Source of the DNA: Natranaeroarchaeum sp042663585
GTDB lineage: Archaea > Halobacteriota > Halobacteria > Halobacteriales > Natronoarchaeaceae
Assembly: GCF_042663585.1 (NCBI RefSeq)
Contig: NZ_JBHTAN010000006.1
Span: 2,852,001 to 2,916,000, forward strand
Length of the DNA stretch: 64,000 nucleotides
Direction of reading: 5' to 3'
Made by a program: the position numbers and the translations under genes. The notes under the pieces are model-generated. The model searched no databases, was not told where the DNA came from, and saw only the letters and a list, made by a program, of their open reading frames with translations. Positions 38,215 through 47,085 of this stretch are shown here, in pieces. How positions within the stretch are numbered: position 1 is the stretch's first letter; every line of letters starts with the position of its first letter.

Positions 38215-38910
38215 ATGCGGTTTGTTATCATAGGGGCGGGTCGTGTCGGGTCACGGACCGGTCGCGTCCTCAATGAAGAAGGACACGAAGTGACGCTGGT
38301 AGAGCGCGATGCGGCGGTCGCGGAACGGGCCCGTGATCAGGGGTTCGACGTCGTCGGCGGTGACGGCTCTCGCGAGGAGATTCTCTTACGAGCGGGGATC
38401 GACGACGCCGACGCGCTGGGCGCGCTTTCCGGCGATCTCAACACGAATTTCGCAGCCTGTCTCATCGGGAAACATCACGGCTGTCGGACCATTCTGCGGA
38501 TCGACGAGGACTACCGCGAGAATATCTACCGGAAGTACGCCGAAGAGGTCGACGAGATCATCTACCCCGAGCGTCTGGGTGCGATTGGTGCCAAGAACGC
38601 GCTACTCGGCGGCGATATCCGTGCGATCGCCGACATCGCTCAGAACCTCCAGGTCGTCGAACTGACGGTGACGCCGGAATCGCCGACGCGTGGCTACACC
38701 ATCAGCGAACTGCAACTTCCCGCAAACGCGACGGTACTCGCGTTCGGAAAGGAGGGCGAACCACTCGATATCCCCAACCCCGACGAGTCGCTCGCCGAGG
38801 GTGATCGACTGGTCGTGCTCGCGGACTTCGACGTGCTCGGTGACGTGCGACAGATCCTGGTCGGAGACAACAGTCGGGCCACGGCACAGACCGGCCCGGG
38901 AGGCACCTGA
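38215..38910 (+). CDS. TrkA-like K+ transport regulatory protein (single RCK)
   Basis: A 231-residue protein with an N-terminal RCK_N Rossmann fold (MRFVIIGAGRVGSRTGRVL, GxGxxG intact; VEHD-like acidic end ERD about residue 32) and a RCK_C domain (about 140-220). It should bind NAD(H) or ATP and gate a TrkH channel; TrkH genes lie 10 and 23 kb away. The upstream GGGGGGC (about 38193) may act as RBS. The next gene follows after two bases. Confidence 0.9.
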   Translation: MRFVIIGAGRVGSRTGRVLNEEGHEVTLVERDAAVAERARDQGFDVVGGDGSREEILLRAGIDDADALGALSGDLNTNFAACLIGKHHGCRTILRIDEDYRENIYRKYAEEVDEIIYPERLGAIGAKNALLGGDIRAIADIAQNLQVVELTVTPESPTRGYTISELQLPANATVLAFGKEGEPLDIPNPDESLAEGDRLVVLADFDVLGDVRQILVGDNSRATAQTGPGGT

Positions 38911-38912
38911 CG

Positions 38913-39143
38913 ATGGTTACTGCTTACGTCATGATCAAAGCGAATACGGGCGAGGCGGATCGACTGCGTGACGATATCTCGGCGCTCGACGGCGTCGAGA
39001 GCGCACACATCGTCGCCGGCGACGTCGACATCATCGCGAAGGTGATCGTCGACACGCCGGGCGAAGTGAAAAACATCGCGGCGACGGTGATTCAGGAGGT
39101 TGAGGGCGTCGAGGACACCCATACGTATATCGCGATGGATTAG
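38913..39143 (+). CDS. Stand-alone Lrp/AsnC ligand-binding (RAM) domain protein
   Basis: A 76-residue RAM-only protein (AYVMIKANTGEADRLRDDI, SAHIVAGDVDIIAKVIV, VEDTHTYIAMD), paralogue of the 37865 gene. It starts two bases after the trkA stop, so the two are cotranscribed. Convergent with the next gene, overlapping by four bases. Confidence 0.85.
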   Translation: MVTAYVMIKANTGEADRLRDDISALDGVESAHIVAGDVDIIAKVIVDTPGEVKNIAATVIQEVEGVEDTHTYIAMD

Positions 39144-39667
39144 AGCGGCGTTCCGCCGCGGGCGGCGTCGTCGGAATCCGCGTTCTGCTGTGCTCGATCG
39201 AGTAGCCCCGCGACCGGTTCGCCGTACTCGTAGCCGGGGATCACGCCCTGGACGTAGGTGCCCTCGACGTAGTCGATCACTGCCTTCGCGGCGTCGACGC
39301 CGTTGCTTGCGTTCCAGGCTCGCAGGCCGAACGTCGCGGTAATCGTCTCGTCGCCGCGCTCGACGACCGGGTCGTCGGTATCGCTCGGACCGGCCGCGTG
39401 GTAGGCGTCGTCTAGTCTCCGTTCGAGGGTGTCGAACCAGCCGTTCGCGACGGCCGGACCGACGGTCTCGCTCTCGACGACAGCCGAGAGCGCCGGGAGG
39501 TGGAGTTCGATCTCGAACTCGGCGTCGCGTTCACCCGCTGCTGGACTCGCTCGGACGGCGGCTTCAAAGGGCGTCGTCGTACATTCGTATCCGTTCTCGG
39601 TCGACTCGAACGCCCCGTGACGGTCGAGCGCGCGGCGGGCCGGTTCGGGAATCTTGTCGGCTGTCAT
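39140..39667 (-). CDS. Conserved haloarchaeal protein (DUF5813-like)
   Basis: A 175-residue acidic cytoplasmic protein (IPEPARRALDRHGAF, VESETVGPAVANGWFDTLERRLDDAY, VIDYVEGTYVQGVIPGYEY) that I associate with DUF5813; no catalytic motif is evident. Confidence 0.65.
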   Translation of the reverse strand: MTADKIPEPARRALDRHGAFESTENGYECTTTPFEAAVRASPAAGERDAEFEIELHLPALSAVVESETVGPAVANGWFDTLERRLDDAYHAAGPSDTDDPVVERGDETITATFGLRAWNASNGVDAAKAVIDYVEGTYVQGVIPGYEYGEPVAGLLDRAQQNADSDDAARGGTPL

Positions 39668-39736
39668 TACGTCTCTCTGGGAGTTCGTCGGACATGGGCG
39701 TTGCGCTCTCGGAGCCGGACAACGAAGCGGCGACCG

Positions 39737-40120
39737 CTAGATGTCGTCCCGAAGCACCTTTCGCACCGACTGGGCGACGTTGTTGAAATCGCCCATCGTG
39801 AGGCTATCGGTCGTGACGAACACGCCCTCTCGGTTGTCGGTGACTCGCATCAGATAGCCGTTTTCGAATACCCGGATCGTGTACTGATAGTCGCCCAGTT
39901 CCGTCCCCTCGTAGGCCGCCTGTGCGGTTTTGAACCCGCGCCACTCGATGCCAATGAAACTGGTGAGGTCGGCGTCGCGACTCAGGTCGTCCCGGAGGTA
40001 GAGCTGTTCGTAGTCATCGCGTGTGAAGTACGTCACCGACCGGAGACTGTCGCCGAGCGAGGTCCGACTCGTCCGCACGATGTTGTCGGCCGCCTCGTCA
40101 GCGAGTAACTGGCTCGCCAT
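39737..40120 (-). CDS. Conserved haloarchaeal protein (DUF7522-like)
   Basis: A 127-residue soluble protein (RDDYEQLYLRDDLSRDADL, GDYQYTIRVFENGYLMRV, TDSLTMGDFNNVAQSVRKVL). Mixed alpha/beta; a sensor-like role cannot be shown. Family name is from memory. Confidence 0.6.
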   Translation of the reverse strand: MASQLLADEAADNIVRTSRTSLGDSLRSVTYFTRDDYEQLYLRDDLSRDADLTSFIGIEWRGFKTAQAAYEGTELGDYQYTIRVFENGYLMRVTDNREGVFVTTDSLTMGDFNNVAQSVRKVLRDDI

Positions 40121-40321
40121 ATCACCTCGTCGTTCGCCGTGTACCCATAAGTAACTGACCCCGTCTGCGCTCTGGACCGGACTCCGTCCCAGACTTCGAA
40201 AACTATATCGTATGGCTTCGAAGCGTGAAGTTAGCCGTTCCAGAGCGCCATTCGTGTCTGATCCGACCGTTCACGGCCGTGGACCACCAACTTTAAACGA
40301 GCAAGCGGCCAACGAGGCCGT

Positions 40322-40471
40322 ATGGCTTCATTCGAAAAAGCAGAGGATCGAATCCTCTCCAAGATGATCTGTATGCGATGTAACGCGCGCAACGCCGAAG
40401 GAGCGGACCGCTGCCGCAAGTGTGGCTACGGGAACCTGCGTCCCAAAGCCAAGGAAGCGCGAAGCGCCTAA
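40322..40471 (+). CDS. rpl40e: 50S ribosomal protein eL40
   Basis: A 49-residue zinc-ribbon ribosomal protein, too short for most ORF scans: MASFEKAEDRILSKMICMRC, with zinc cysteines C17, C20, C31 and C34, and a basic C-terminus. Unlike eukaryotic eL40 it has no ubiquitin fusion. A CTTTAAAC box (about 40289-40297) lies about 27 bases before the ATG, so the message is leaderless. Convergent with the next gene, overlapping by four bases. Confidence 0.93.
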   Translation: MASFEKAEDRILSKMICMRCNARNAEGADRCRKCGYGNLRPKAKEARSA

Positions 40472-41079
40472 TCCTCCGGATACTTCGGTTCTCGTTTCTC
40501 TGCACGGGTTAGCGCCGTCTCTATCACGTCTTCGACGTCGCCGTGGAACTCGTCGCCATGGCCTGCGTACATATGCTCGACGCCGTCGGGTAGCCGGTCG
40601 AGAATGCGCTCGATACTCTCGATCAGGGCCTCGCGTGACTGGTTCGGCCGATCGGTCCGCCCGAAGCTACCGTAGTCGAACGCACCGTCGTCGTGAACCA
40701 CGACATCACCGCTAAAGATCGTGGACTCGCTGATCAGCGAGACGTGATCGTCGGCGTGGCCCGGCGTGCGGACGACCTCGAACGCCTCGCCGCCGATAGA
40801 GATCTCGTCGCCGTCGACGATGCCATGGCTCCGGTGTGGGTGGCTGTCGTAGGCGAAACAGTCCGCGTCGAACCGATCCAGTACGGCATCGAGTTGCTGG
40901 ACGTGGTCGCCGTGCTGGTGGGTCAACACGACGGCCTCCAGGTCGTCGGTGTGCTCGGCGATGACGTCCTCGACGCCCGGCATCGCTCCGGCATCGATCA
41001 GGGTCGTACGCTCTCCCAACGCGAGGTAGGCGTTGCAGGTGAACGACTCGGCGTCGGCGGTCACGTTGATCACGTCCAT
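40468..41079 (-). CDS. Metallo-beta-lactamase-fold hydrolase
   Basis: A 203-residue MBL-fold protein (glyoxalase II-like): zinc motif THQHGDH (53-59), a second His in TPGHADDHVSL, the bridging Asp in FSGDVVV, and a C-terminal GHGDEF. Substrate unknown; hydroxyacylglutathione hydrolase-like activity is only a family default. Confidence 0.9.
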   Translation of the reverse strand: MDVINVTADAESFTCNAYLALGERTTLIDAGAMPGVEDVIAEHTDDLEAVVLTHQHGDHVQQLDAVLDRFDADCFAYDSHPHRSHGIVDGDEISIGGEAFEVVRTPGHADDHVSLISESTIFSGDVVVHDDGAFDYGSFGRTDRPNQSREALIESIERILDRLPDGVEHMYAGHGDEFHGDVEDVIETALTRAEKREPKYPED

Positions 41080-41202
41080 ACACGGTCAATGGTCCGGGAT
41101 GAGGAAAACGGTGGGGGTCCGGTGATGGAAGGTCGTTGTCTGGTGCCGCCCCGCCCCGAAAAGAACAAGATTTTAAACGATGGTCGGGTAGGACTCACCA
41201 CT

Positions 41203-41355
41203 ATGGGTAAGAAATCGAAGTCGAAGAAAAAGCGCCTCGCCAAGCTGGAGCGACAGAACAGTCGTGTCCCGGCGTGGGTGATGGTCAAGACCGATCGTGA
41301 CGTGACACGCAACCCGAAGCGACGCAACTGGCGGCGACAGGGCACTGACGAATAA
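41203..41355 (+). CDS. rpl39e: 50S ribosomal protein eL39
   Basis: A 50-residue, highly basic protein (MGKKSKSKKKRLAKLERQNS; RRNWRRQGTDE), a sharp contrast to the acidic proteome and typical of eL39 lining the exit tunnel. A TATA-like GATTTTAAACG (41169-41179) is about 27 bases before the ATG. The stop overlaps the eL31 start by one base (TAATG). Confidence 0.95.
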   Translation: MGKKSKSKKKRLAKLERQNSRVPAWVMVKTDRDVTRNPKRRNWRRQGTDE

Positions 41356-41633
41356 TGAGCGCAAGTGATTTCGAGGAACGCGTCATGACCGTTCCCCTAC
41401 GAGACGCCAAGGCAGAGCCCAAACACAAGCGCGCCGACCGCGCAATGAAGCTCGTTCGCCAGCACCTCACCCAGCACTTCTCCGTCGACGAGGAGAACGT
41501 CCGTCTGGACCCCTCGATCAACGAGGCAGTCTGGTCTCGCGGCCGCAAGAAGCCGCCGAGTAAGCTTCGCGTACGCGCCGCCCGCTTCGAGGAAGAGGGC
41601 GAAAGCATCGTCGAAGCAGAGCACGCAGAGTAG
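41355..41633 (+). CDS. rpl31e: 50S ribosomal protein eL31
   Basis: A 92-residue eL31 (RVMTVPLRDAK, KRADRAMKLVRQHL, RLDPSINEAVWSRGRKKPPSKLRVRAARFEE). It starts on the last base of the eL39 stop and runs to 41633, where aIF6 follows two bases later. Position near the exit tunnel rim in the ribosome. Confidence 0.96.
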   Translation: MSASDFEERVMTVPLRDAKAEPKHKRADRAMKLVRQHLTQHFSVDEENVRLDPSINEAVWSRGRKKPPSKLRVRAARFEEEGESIVEAEHAE

Positions 41634-41635
41634 CT

Positions 41636-42301
41636 TTGCTCCGCGCCGCGTTCACCGGATCCGCATACGTCGGTGTCTTTGCCGCTGCCACTGACGATTA
41701 CCTGCTGATCCGCCCCGATACCGACGACGAACTCGCCGACGAGATGGCCGACGAACTCGGAGTCCCCGTCGTCCCGACGACGGTTGCCGGCTCCGGCACC
41801 GTCGGCGCTCTCGCGACCGGCAACGAGAACGGTCTGCTGGTCACGAGTCGCATCTCCGACGACGAGCGCGACCGACTCGAAGGCGAGACCGGCAGCGACG
41901 TCTACGAACTCCCCGGCCGGATCAACGCCGCCGGCAACGTCGTCCTCGCGAACGACTACGGCGCATACGTCCACCCCGAACTGCCCGAGGAAGCCGTCGA
42001 GACAGTCGAAACAGCCCTCGACGTCCCCGTCGAACAGGGCGAAATCGCTGGCGTCCGCACCGTCGGCACCGCCGCGGTTGCGAACGCCGACGGCGTCCTC
42101 TGTCACCCGAAAACCACCGACGCCGAACTCGACTACCTCGAAGAGCTACTCGACGTTCGCGCCGACGTGGGAACGATCAACTACGGCGGCCCGCTGGTCG
42201 GCTCCGGCCTGGTGGTCAACGAGAACGGCTACGTGGTCGGTCGCGACACGACTGGCCCCGAACTCGGTCGGATCGAAGACGCGCTCGGCTACATCGACTG
42301 A
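41636..42301 (+). CDS. eif6: Translation initiation factor aIF6
   Basis: A 221-residue ribosome anti-association factor with the pentein fold: repeats of the form ...GTIGALATGNENGLLV..., ...GNVVLANDYGAYVHP..., ...TVGTAAVANADGVLCHP... and ...NYGGPLVGSGLVVNENGYVVG. The frame gives a TTG start at 41636 because the next ATG is well inside repeat 1 and the first residues LRAAFTGSAYVGVFA match the family start. Part of the eL39-eL31-aIF6-eL18a cluster. Confidence 0.95.
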   Translation: MLRAAFTGSAYVGVFAAATDDYLLIRPDTDDELADEMADELGVPVVPTTVAGSGTVGALATGNENGLLVTSRISDDERDRLEGETGSDVYELPGRINAAGNVVLANDYGAYVHPELPEEAVETVETALDVPVEQGEIAGVRTVGTAAVANADGVLCHPKTTDAELDYLEELLDVRADVGTINYGGPLVGSGLVVNENGYVVGRDTTGPELGRIEDALGYID

Positions 42302-42362
42302 CTCGACGTGCGGGCTCACGCCCGGGTCAACGTTTTTGCTTTCTCGTCGGCTATCTGCTGGT

Positions 42363-42827
42363 ATGAGCACTGTCAGCGAGACGACGCACGTCCCGGCGCC
42401 GCCAGAAGACGTCTTCGCGTTTCTCGACGACCCCGAGAACCACATGGCGGTGACGCCGAGCATTGCCCAAATCGACAACGTCGAGCGACTGGAAAACGGC
42501 GGGAAACGGCTCGATCACACGTTCCGAATGGCCGGTGTCGCACTGGAGGGCGAACTGGTCGAGACCGTCCACGAGCCAAACGAGCAGATGGTTTTCGAGA
42601 TGCGCGGCACTCTGGAGGGTGAACTCGAACTGGTTTTCGAGCCCGAAAGCGGCGGCACGCGACTGACGTATTCGGCGACATATGACATTCCTGGACGGGT
42701 CATTTCGACGGTTGCCGAGCCGTTCGCACGCCGGTACAACGAGCGAGAGCTACGGACGACGCTACAGAACGTCCAGACGCATTTCGAGGTTGCGAGCAGT
42801 ATGGAGTCCGGCGGCGTCCCCGAGTAG
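42363..42827 (+). CDS. SRPBCC/CoxG-like lipid-binding-fold protein
   Basis: A 154-residue START/SRPBCC domain protein (VPAPPEDVFAFLDDPENHMAVTPSI, KRLDHTFRMAGVALEGELVETV, GTRLTYSATYDIPG). CoxG relatives and polyketide cyclases share this hydrophobic-pocket fold; no partner enzymes are adjacent. It interrupts the otherwise conserved aIF6-eL18a gene order. Confidence 0.85.
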   Translation: MSTVSETTHVPAPPEDVFAFLDDPENHMAVTPSIAQIDNVERLENGGKRLDHTFRMAGVALEGELVETVHEPNEQMVFEMRGTLEGELELVFEPESGGTRLTYSATYDIPGRVISTVAEPFARRYNERELRTTLQNVQTHFEVASSMESGGVPE

Positions 42828-42862
42828 CAAGGTTCTTCCGACTTCGGGGCGGACTGAATGGT

Positions 42863-43036
42863 ATGAGCCAATTTACGGTTAACGGGAAGTTTCAGGCTCG
42901 CGGCGGCTGGCAGGATTTCGAATCCACAGTCGACGCGGAGAACGAAGACGTTGCTGAAGAACGAACCTACGCTAACCTCGGGAGCCAACACGGCCTCAAG
43001 CGCCCCCAGATCCAGATCGAGGGTGTCGAACAATGA
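42863..43036 (+). CDS. rpl18a: 50S ribosomal protein eL18a (LX)
   Basis: A 57-residue protein (MSQFTVNGKFQARGGWQDFE; RTYANLGSQHGLKRPQIQIEG), the archaeal LX/eL18a family, shorter than an ordinary ORF threshold. The stop overlaps the prefoldin start (ATGA, 43033-43036), implying coupling. Confidence 0.93.
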   Translation: MSQFTVNGKFQARGGWQDFESTVDAENEDVAEERTYANLGSQHGLKRPQIQIEGVEQ

Positions 43037-43503
43037 TGGGCGGTGGCGGCGGTGGTGGCCAGCAGCAACTGCAGGAGCTCAGCCAGCAGCTACAGGAGAT
43101 CCAGGAGCAGATCGAACTCCTCGAGGGTCAGGTCGACGAACTCGAAACCGAGTCCGAGGAGATCGACGAGGCCATCGAGGCCATCGAGACGCTCGAGTCC
43201 GATTCGACCGTGCAGGTTCCGCTCGGCGGCGGTGCCTACCTGCGCGCTGACGTTCAGGACATCGACGAAGTGATCGTCGGCCTCGGCGGCGGCTACGCGG
43301 CCGAGCAAGCACAGGGCGACGCTATCGAGACGCTTGAAGCCAAACAGGACGACGTCGCAGAGCAGATCGAGGGCGTCGAAGAAGACATCGCAGAGCTCGA
43401 GTCCGAGAGCAGCCAGATCGAAGAGAAGGCTCAGCAGCTCCAGCAACAGCAGATGCAGCAGCAGATGCAGCAGATGCAAGAGCAGGAAGGCGACGAGCAG
43501 TAA
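43033..43503 (+). CDS. pfdA: Prefoldin alpha subunit
   Basis: A 156-residue chaperone subunit. Two long coiled-coil helices (about 10-60 and 95-150) flank a beta hairpin (VQVPLGGGAYLRADVQDIDEVIVGLGGGY). The C-terminal tail is a Gln/Met-rich repeat (QQQMQQQMQQM), a low-complexity coiled-coil end. It captures unfolded proteins for the thermosome. Six bases from ftsY. Confidence 0.95.
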   Translation: MMGGGGGGGQQQLQELSQQLQEIQEQIELLEGQVDELETESEEIDEAIEAIETLESDSTVQVPLGGGAYLRADVQDIDEVIVGLGGGYAAEQAQGDAIETLEAKQDDVAEQIEGVEEDIAELESESSQIEEKAQQLQQQQMQQQMQQMQEQEGDEQ

Positions 43504-43509
43504 GCAGGG

Positions 43510-44661
43510 ATGTTCGATAGCCTCAAGGAGAAACTCGGGAGCTTCCGCGAGGACGTAGAGGAGTCCGCCGCGGAGAAAGCCGACGCGGAGGCCGCCGAAG
43601 CTGAAGGCGAAGCGGAAGCGGCCGAAGCGGAAGCGGCCGAGGCAACCGCCGGCGAGGCGGAGGCCGACACTGCCGCTGACACGGAGACCGCCGACGGGCC
43701 AGCGACGGCCCAGGAGGCTGCTCCCGAAACCGCACCCGCCGAGACGGAGCCCGCAGAGGAGTCGAACGGTCCCGGGTTCGCCAAACGGGCGAAGTCGGCG
43801 GCGACCGGGCAGACGATCATCGAGGAGGAAGACCTCGAAGCGCCGCTCGACGAACTCGAGATGGCGCTGCTCCAGAGCGACGTGGAACTCACGGTCGTCG
43901 ACGAGATCCTGGAGAAGATCCGCGAGGAGACGATCGGCGAGACTCACCGCTTTACGAAGAGTACCACTGGCGTTGTCCAGCGCGCGCTCCGTACCGCGCT
44001 GATCGACGTCATCAGCGTCGGGCAGTTCGACTTCGACGAGCGCGTCGCCGAGGCCGACAAGCCGCTCGTGATGATCTTCACGGGCGTCAACGGCGTGGGG
44101 AAGACGACTTCGATCGCGAAGATGGCCCAGTATCTCGAGGAACAGGGCTATTCGTCGGTGCTGGCAAACGGCGATACCTACCGTGCCGGGGCAAACGAAC
44201 AGATCGAGGAGCACGCCGAAAGGCTCGACAAGAAACTGATCACGCACCAGCAGGGCGGGGACCCTGCCGCCGTGATCTACGACGGCGTCGAGTACGCCGA
44301 GGCCAACGACGTCGACGTCGTGCTCGGCGATACGGCCGGTCGGCTCCACACGAGCAACGATCTGATGGAGCAACTCGAGAAGATCGAGCGCGTCGTCGAT
44401 CCGGACATGACGTTGTTCGTCGACGAGGCGGTTGCCGGACAGGACGCAGTCCAGCGCGCCCGGCAGTTCAACACTGCTGCCGAGATCGACGGGACGGTCC
44501 TCACGAAGGCCGACGCGGACTCGCAGGGTGGCGCGGCGATATCGATCGCTCACGTCACCGGGAAGCCGATCCTCTTTCTCGGGGTCGGGCAGGGCTACGA
44601 CGACCTGCAGAAGTTCGAACCCGAGGTACTGGTCGATCGACTGCTCGGGATCGACGGCTGA
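43510..44661 (+). CDS. ftsY: Signal recognition particle receptor FtsY
   Basis: A 383-residue SRP GTPase. A long Ala/Glu-rich acidic linker (about 15-95) precedes the N domain (about 100-165) and G domain: P-loop GVNGVGKTTS (about 193-200), G3 DTAGRLHTS and G4 TKADADSQGG. It docks SRP54-ribosome complexes at the membrane. srp54, usually a near neighbour, lies 18.5 kb further on. Confidence 0.96.
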   Translation: MFDSLKEKLGSFREDVEESAAEKADAEAAEAEGEAEAAEAEAAEATAGEAEADTAADTETADGPATAQEAAPETAPAETEPAEESNGPGFAKRAKSAATGQTIIEEEDLEAPLDELEMALLQSDVELTVVDEILEKIREETIGETHRFTKSTTGVVQRALRTALIDVISVGQFDFDERVAEADKPLVMIFTGVNGVGKTTSIAKMAQYLEEQGYSSVLANGDTYRAGANEQIEEHAERLDKKLITHQQGGDPAAVIYDGVEYAEANDVDVVLGDTAGRLHTSNDLMEQLEKIERVVDPDMTLFVDEAVAGQDAVQRARQFNTAAEIDGTVLTKADADSQGGAAISIAHVTGKPILFLGVGQGYDDLQKFEPEVLVDRLLGIDG

Positions 44662-44680
44662 GGCCGCTTCGACCTACTTT

Positions 44681-45895
44681 TTACGCCTGTAGCTGTTCTA
44701 GCCGCGCGTAGCGCCCGGCGTGCCAACCGGTCACGATAGCGGCGATACCACCGACGACGAGCGCGAGCGCGAAGCCGACCGCGTACACTTCGACGGGCGT
44801 CAGCAGTAACTCCTCGATGCCGACGGTCGACGCCGCGACGCGGTTTAGCCCGGTGACGAGGGGTGGCGTTGCCGCGAGTCCGACGACGCCACCGAGCATG
44901 CCGACGAAGAGCCCCTGTACACCGATCGTTCCGGCGAGCAGCCGTCGGGAGAGCCCGATAGCCCGGAGCGCGGCGAGTTCGTCGCGTTGCTGGTAGGCGA
45001 CGAGGACGAACAGGTTGACGAGTAACACCGTGCTGCCGACGATTGCGAGGCCGACCAGCGTCACGCCGCTTGCGATCACGGCCGGCCTGTCCGTGAGCAC
45101 CGTCTCGACCTGTTGTTTGCTGGTCTGGATGTCGTACTGGGGATACTCGCGCCGGAGGCTGTCGCGAACGGCGACGCTGTCGGCGTCCTCGGCCGTATCG
45201 GCCATGATGAACGTGGCCCGGTCGGTACCGCTCGTCCCGGCGAGATACTGGAGGTCGGCCAGCGGAACCGTCGCCGCGGGTGATCCAAGCAGCGTCGAGT
45301 GGTGGGAGGACGTACCGACGACTGTAAACTCGTGCTCGGCCGTCTGCTTGCTCGATCCGATCCGGATCGAATCGCCGACCGAGATGTCGAGCGCTCGGGC
45401 GGTGCGCGGATCGAGCACGATCTCGTTGCTCACAGGTGCTGAGCGCGGTGCGGTCCGGTAATCCGCAGGCTCCAGTTCGAAGCCGCCGCCCTGCTGGAAG
45501 TCGTACCCGCCGTGGGTCTCGTGGACGCCGACGGCCGAGACGCGGCGTAACTCCCCCTCTTCACTCCCGAGATACACCTCGTGGAGGGCGATCGGCGAGG
45601 CGGTTCTGACGTCCTCACGCCCTTTGAGCGCCGCGGCGACCTCGCTTGCGTCGCTGATGGCGTTCTCGGTTGCCGCGTCCTCGTTCGTGAGCCAGAGGTC
45701 GCGGTCGGCGTCGGCAAGGCTCTCCTCGCCCACCTCCACAACGCCGACACCGAGACTCGCCAGTAGGGTCACCGCGAGCACCGCCGCTGCGACTGCGAGG
45801 ACGGTCATGGCTGTCCGTCCGGGCGAGCGACGGAGCTGTGCCGCCGCGACGCCCACCGCAGCGCTCACCTGCACGACCCCGCGCCGGATGCTCAC
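44681..45895 (-). CDS. FtsX/MacB-like ABC permease
   Basis: A 404-residue permease with a four-helix FtsX core: one helix at the N-terminus (about 28-50), a ~210-residue extracellular domain (DLWLTNEDAATENAISDAS onward) and three helices at the C-terminus. Start is the GTG at 45895, overlapping the upstream permease's stop by four bases (GTGA). Partner of the ATPase at 47075. Confidence 0.88.
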   Translation of the reverse strand: MSIRRGVVQVSAAVGVAAAQLRRSPGRTAMTVLAVAAAVLAVTLLASLGVGVVEVGEESLADADRDLWLTNEDAATENAISDASEVAAALKGREDVRTASPIALHEVYLGSEEGELRRVSAVGVHETHGGYDFQQGGGFELEPADYRTAPRSAPVSNEIVLDPRTARALDISVGDSIRIGSSKQTAEHEFTVVGTSSHHSTLLGSPAATVPLADLQYLAGTSGTDRATFIMADTAEDADSVAVRDSLRREYPQYDIQTSKQQVETVLTDRPAVIASGVTLVGLAIVGSTVLLVNLFVLVAYQQRDELAALRAIGLSRRLLAGTIGVQGLFVGMLGGVVGLAATPPLVTGLNRVAASTVGIEELLLTPVEVYAVGFALALVVGGIAAIVTGWHAGRYARLEQLQA

Positions 45896-47085
45896 CGTCC
45901 CACCTCCTCGAGGACGGTCGTTCGTGCGGCGACGACCAGCGGGTACGGGACGGCGAGCAGGCCTGCGATGAGCGCAACGCCGATGGCGTAGGGAACGAAC
46001 AGCGGATGCACTGCAGCGACGGCCGCCCCGGCGAGGTAGTTCGCGGCGTAGATCCCTGCCCACCCCAGCGCGATGCCGACCAGGGCCCCGACCAGCGTGG
46101 TGACGAGCGTCGAGACGGCCACGATGGCGAGTCGGCTGTATGCCGGAAACCCGACGGCTTCGAGCACTGCGAGTACGCGTCGGTCTTCGTCGACGGTCAT
46201 CCCCATCGTCGTCGTTATGAACGACGCACAGATGCCGATGCCAACCACGAGTGCGAGCAGACTCGTCACGAAGGCGAGTTCGTCGTCGAACAGGGATGCC
46301 GGACTCGCCGCCCCCGTTCGTTCGACTGCGGCGTCCGGGTAGGCGTCCGCTCCGGCGGCGGCCGCCGCGTCGCGGTCACCCCACACCAGCATTCGATCCG
46401 CAAGGTCGTCATCTGCTGCTCCTGACAACGCCTGCAGGTCGTCGAGATGAACCAGCGCGACGGAGGCATCTTCGACCGTCGACGGTTCCGTTGCCGTGAC
46501 AGTGAACGCCGTATCGCTGTCGCTGCGATAGCTGGCACGTACCAGTTGCTCGGCGTCGCCATCGAACCGGTCTGCGGCCGTCTCGGAGAGGACTATCTGT
46601 CGTCTATCGCTCGTCTCGAGTGCCGCAGTCGATAGCCCGGCCACCGTTCGTGGCTCCTCGTCCGGGACGACACCGACGAGCACCAGAACGGCAGACTCGC
46701 CGCCGTCGGCGGGTTCGAGGGTCGTCGGCTCGACGAGGACTGGCGAGGCGTGCTCGACGCCCTCCTTTGATCGGATGCTCTCGGCTTGCTCGCTCACCGC
46801 CCCGAGGCGCGTCCCTTCGACGCCGTCGATGGACGATACGACCGTCTCGCCGTCGGATGTGATCCGGACGTCCGCGTCGTCTGCCGTCGCGACGCCGCCG
46901 CCAGCGAGCGCGATTGCGACGCCGGTGACGAGCAACAGCATGGCGACGGTCAGCGCGACGCCGGCGAGGGTGGCAACGAGTCGGCCCGAGGTCGTTTGCG
47001 TCGCCTGTTTCCAGAGCCGTGTCAGCGTCAGTCCGATGACTCCTCTGATGCGGCGTCGTCGCGGCCCCCCGCCGTCATCGCTCAC
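45892..47085 (-). CDS. FtsX/MacB-like ABC permease
   Basis: A 397-residue permease with the same topology as its neighbour (first helix about 33-57, LVATLAGVALTVAMLLLVTGVAIAL; three C-terminal helices about 270-375). The start is a GTG at 47085 that overlaps the ATPase 3' end by 11 bases. With the next gene it forms a heterodimeric permease; no secreted fusion partner is nearby. Confidence 0.86.
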   Translation of the reverse strand: MSDDGGGPRRRRIRGVIGLTLTRLWKQATQTTSGRLVATLAGVALTVAMLLLVTGVAIALAGGGVATADDADVRITSDGETVVSSIDGVEGTRLGAVSEQAESIRSKEGVEHASPVLVEPTTLEPADGGESAVLVLVGVVPDEEPRTVAGLSTAALETSDRRQIVLSETAADRFDGDAEQLVRASYRSDSDTAFTVTATEPSTVEDASVALVHLDDLQALSGAADDDLADRMLVWGDRDAAAAAGADAYPDAAVERTGAASPASLFDDELAFVTSLLALVVGIGICASFITTTMGMTVDEDRRVLAVLEAVGFPAYSRLAIVAVSTLVTTLVGALVGIALGWAGIYAANYLAGAAVAAVHPLFVPYAIGVALIAGLLAVPYPLVVAARTTVLEEVGR

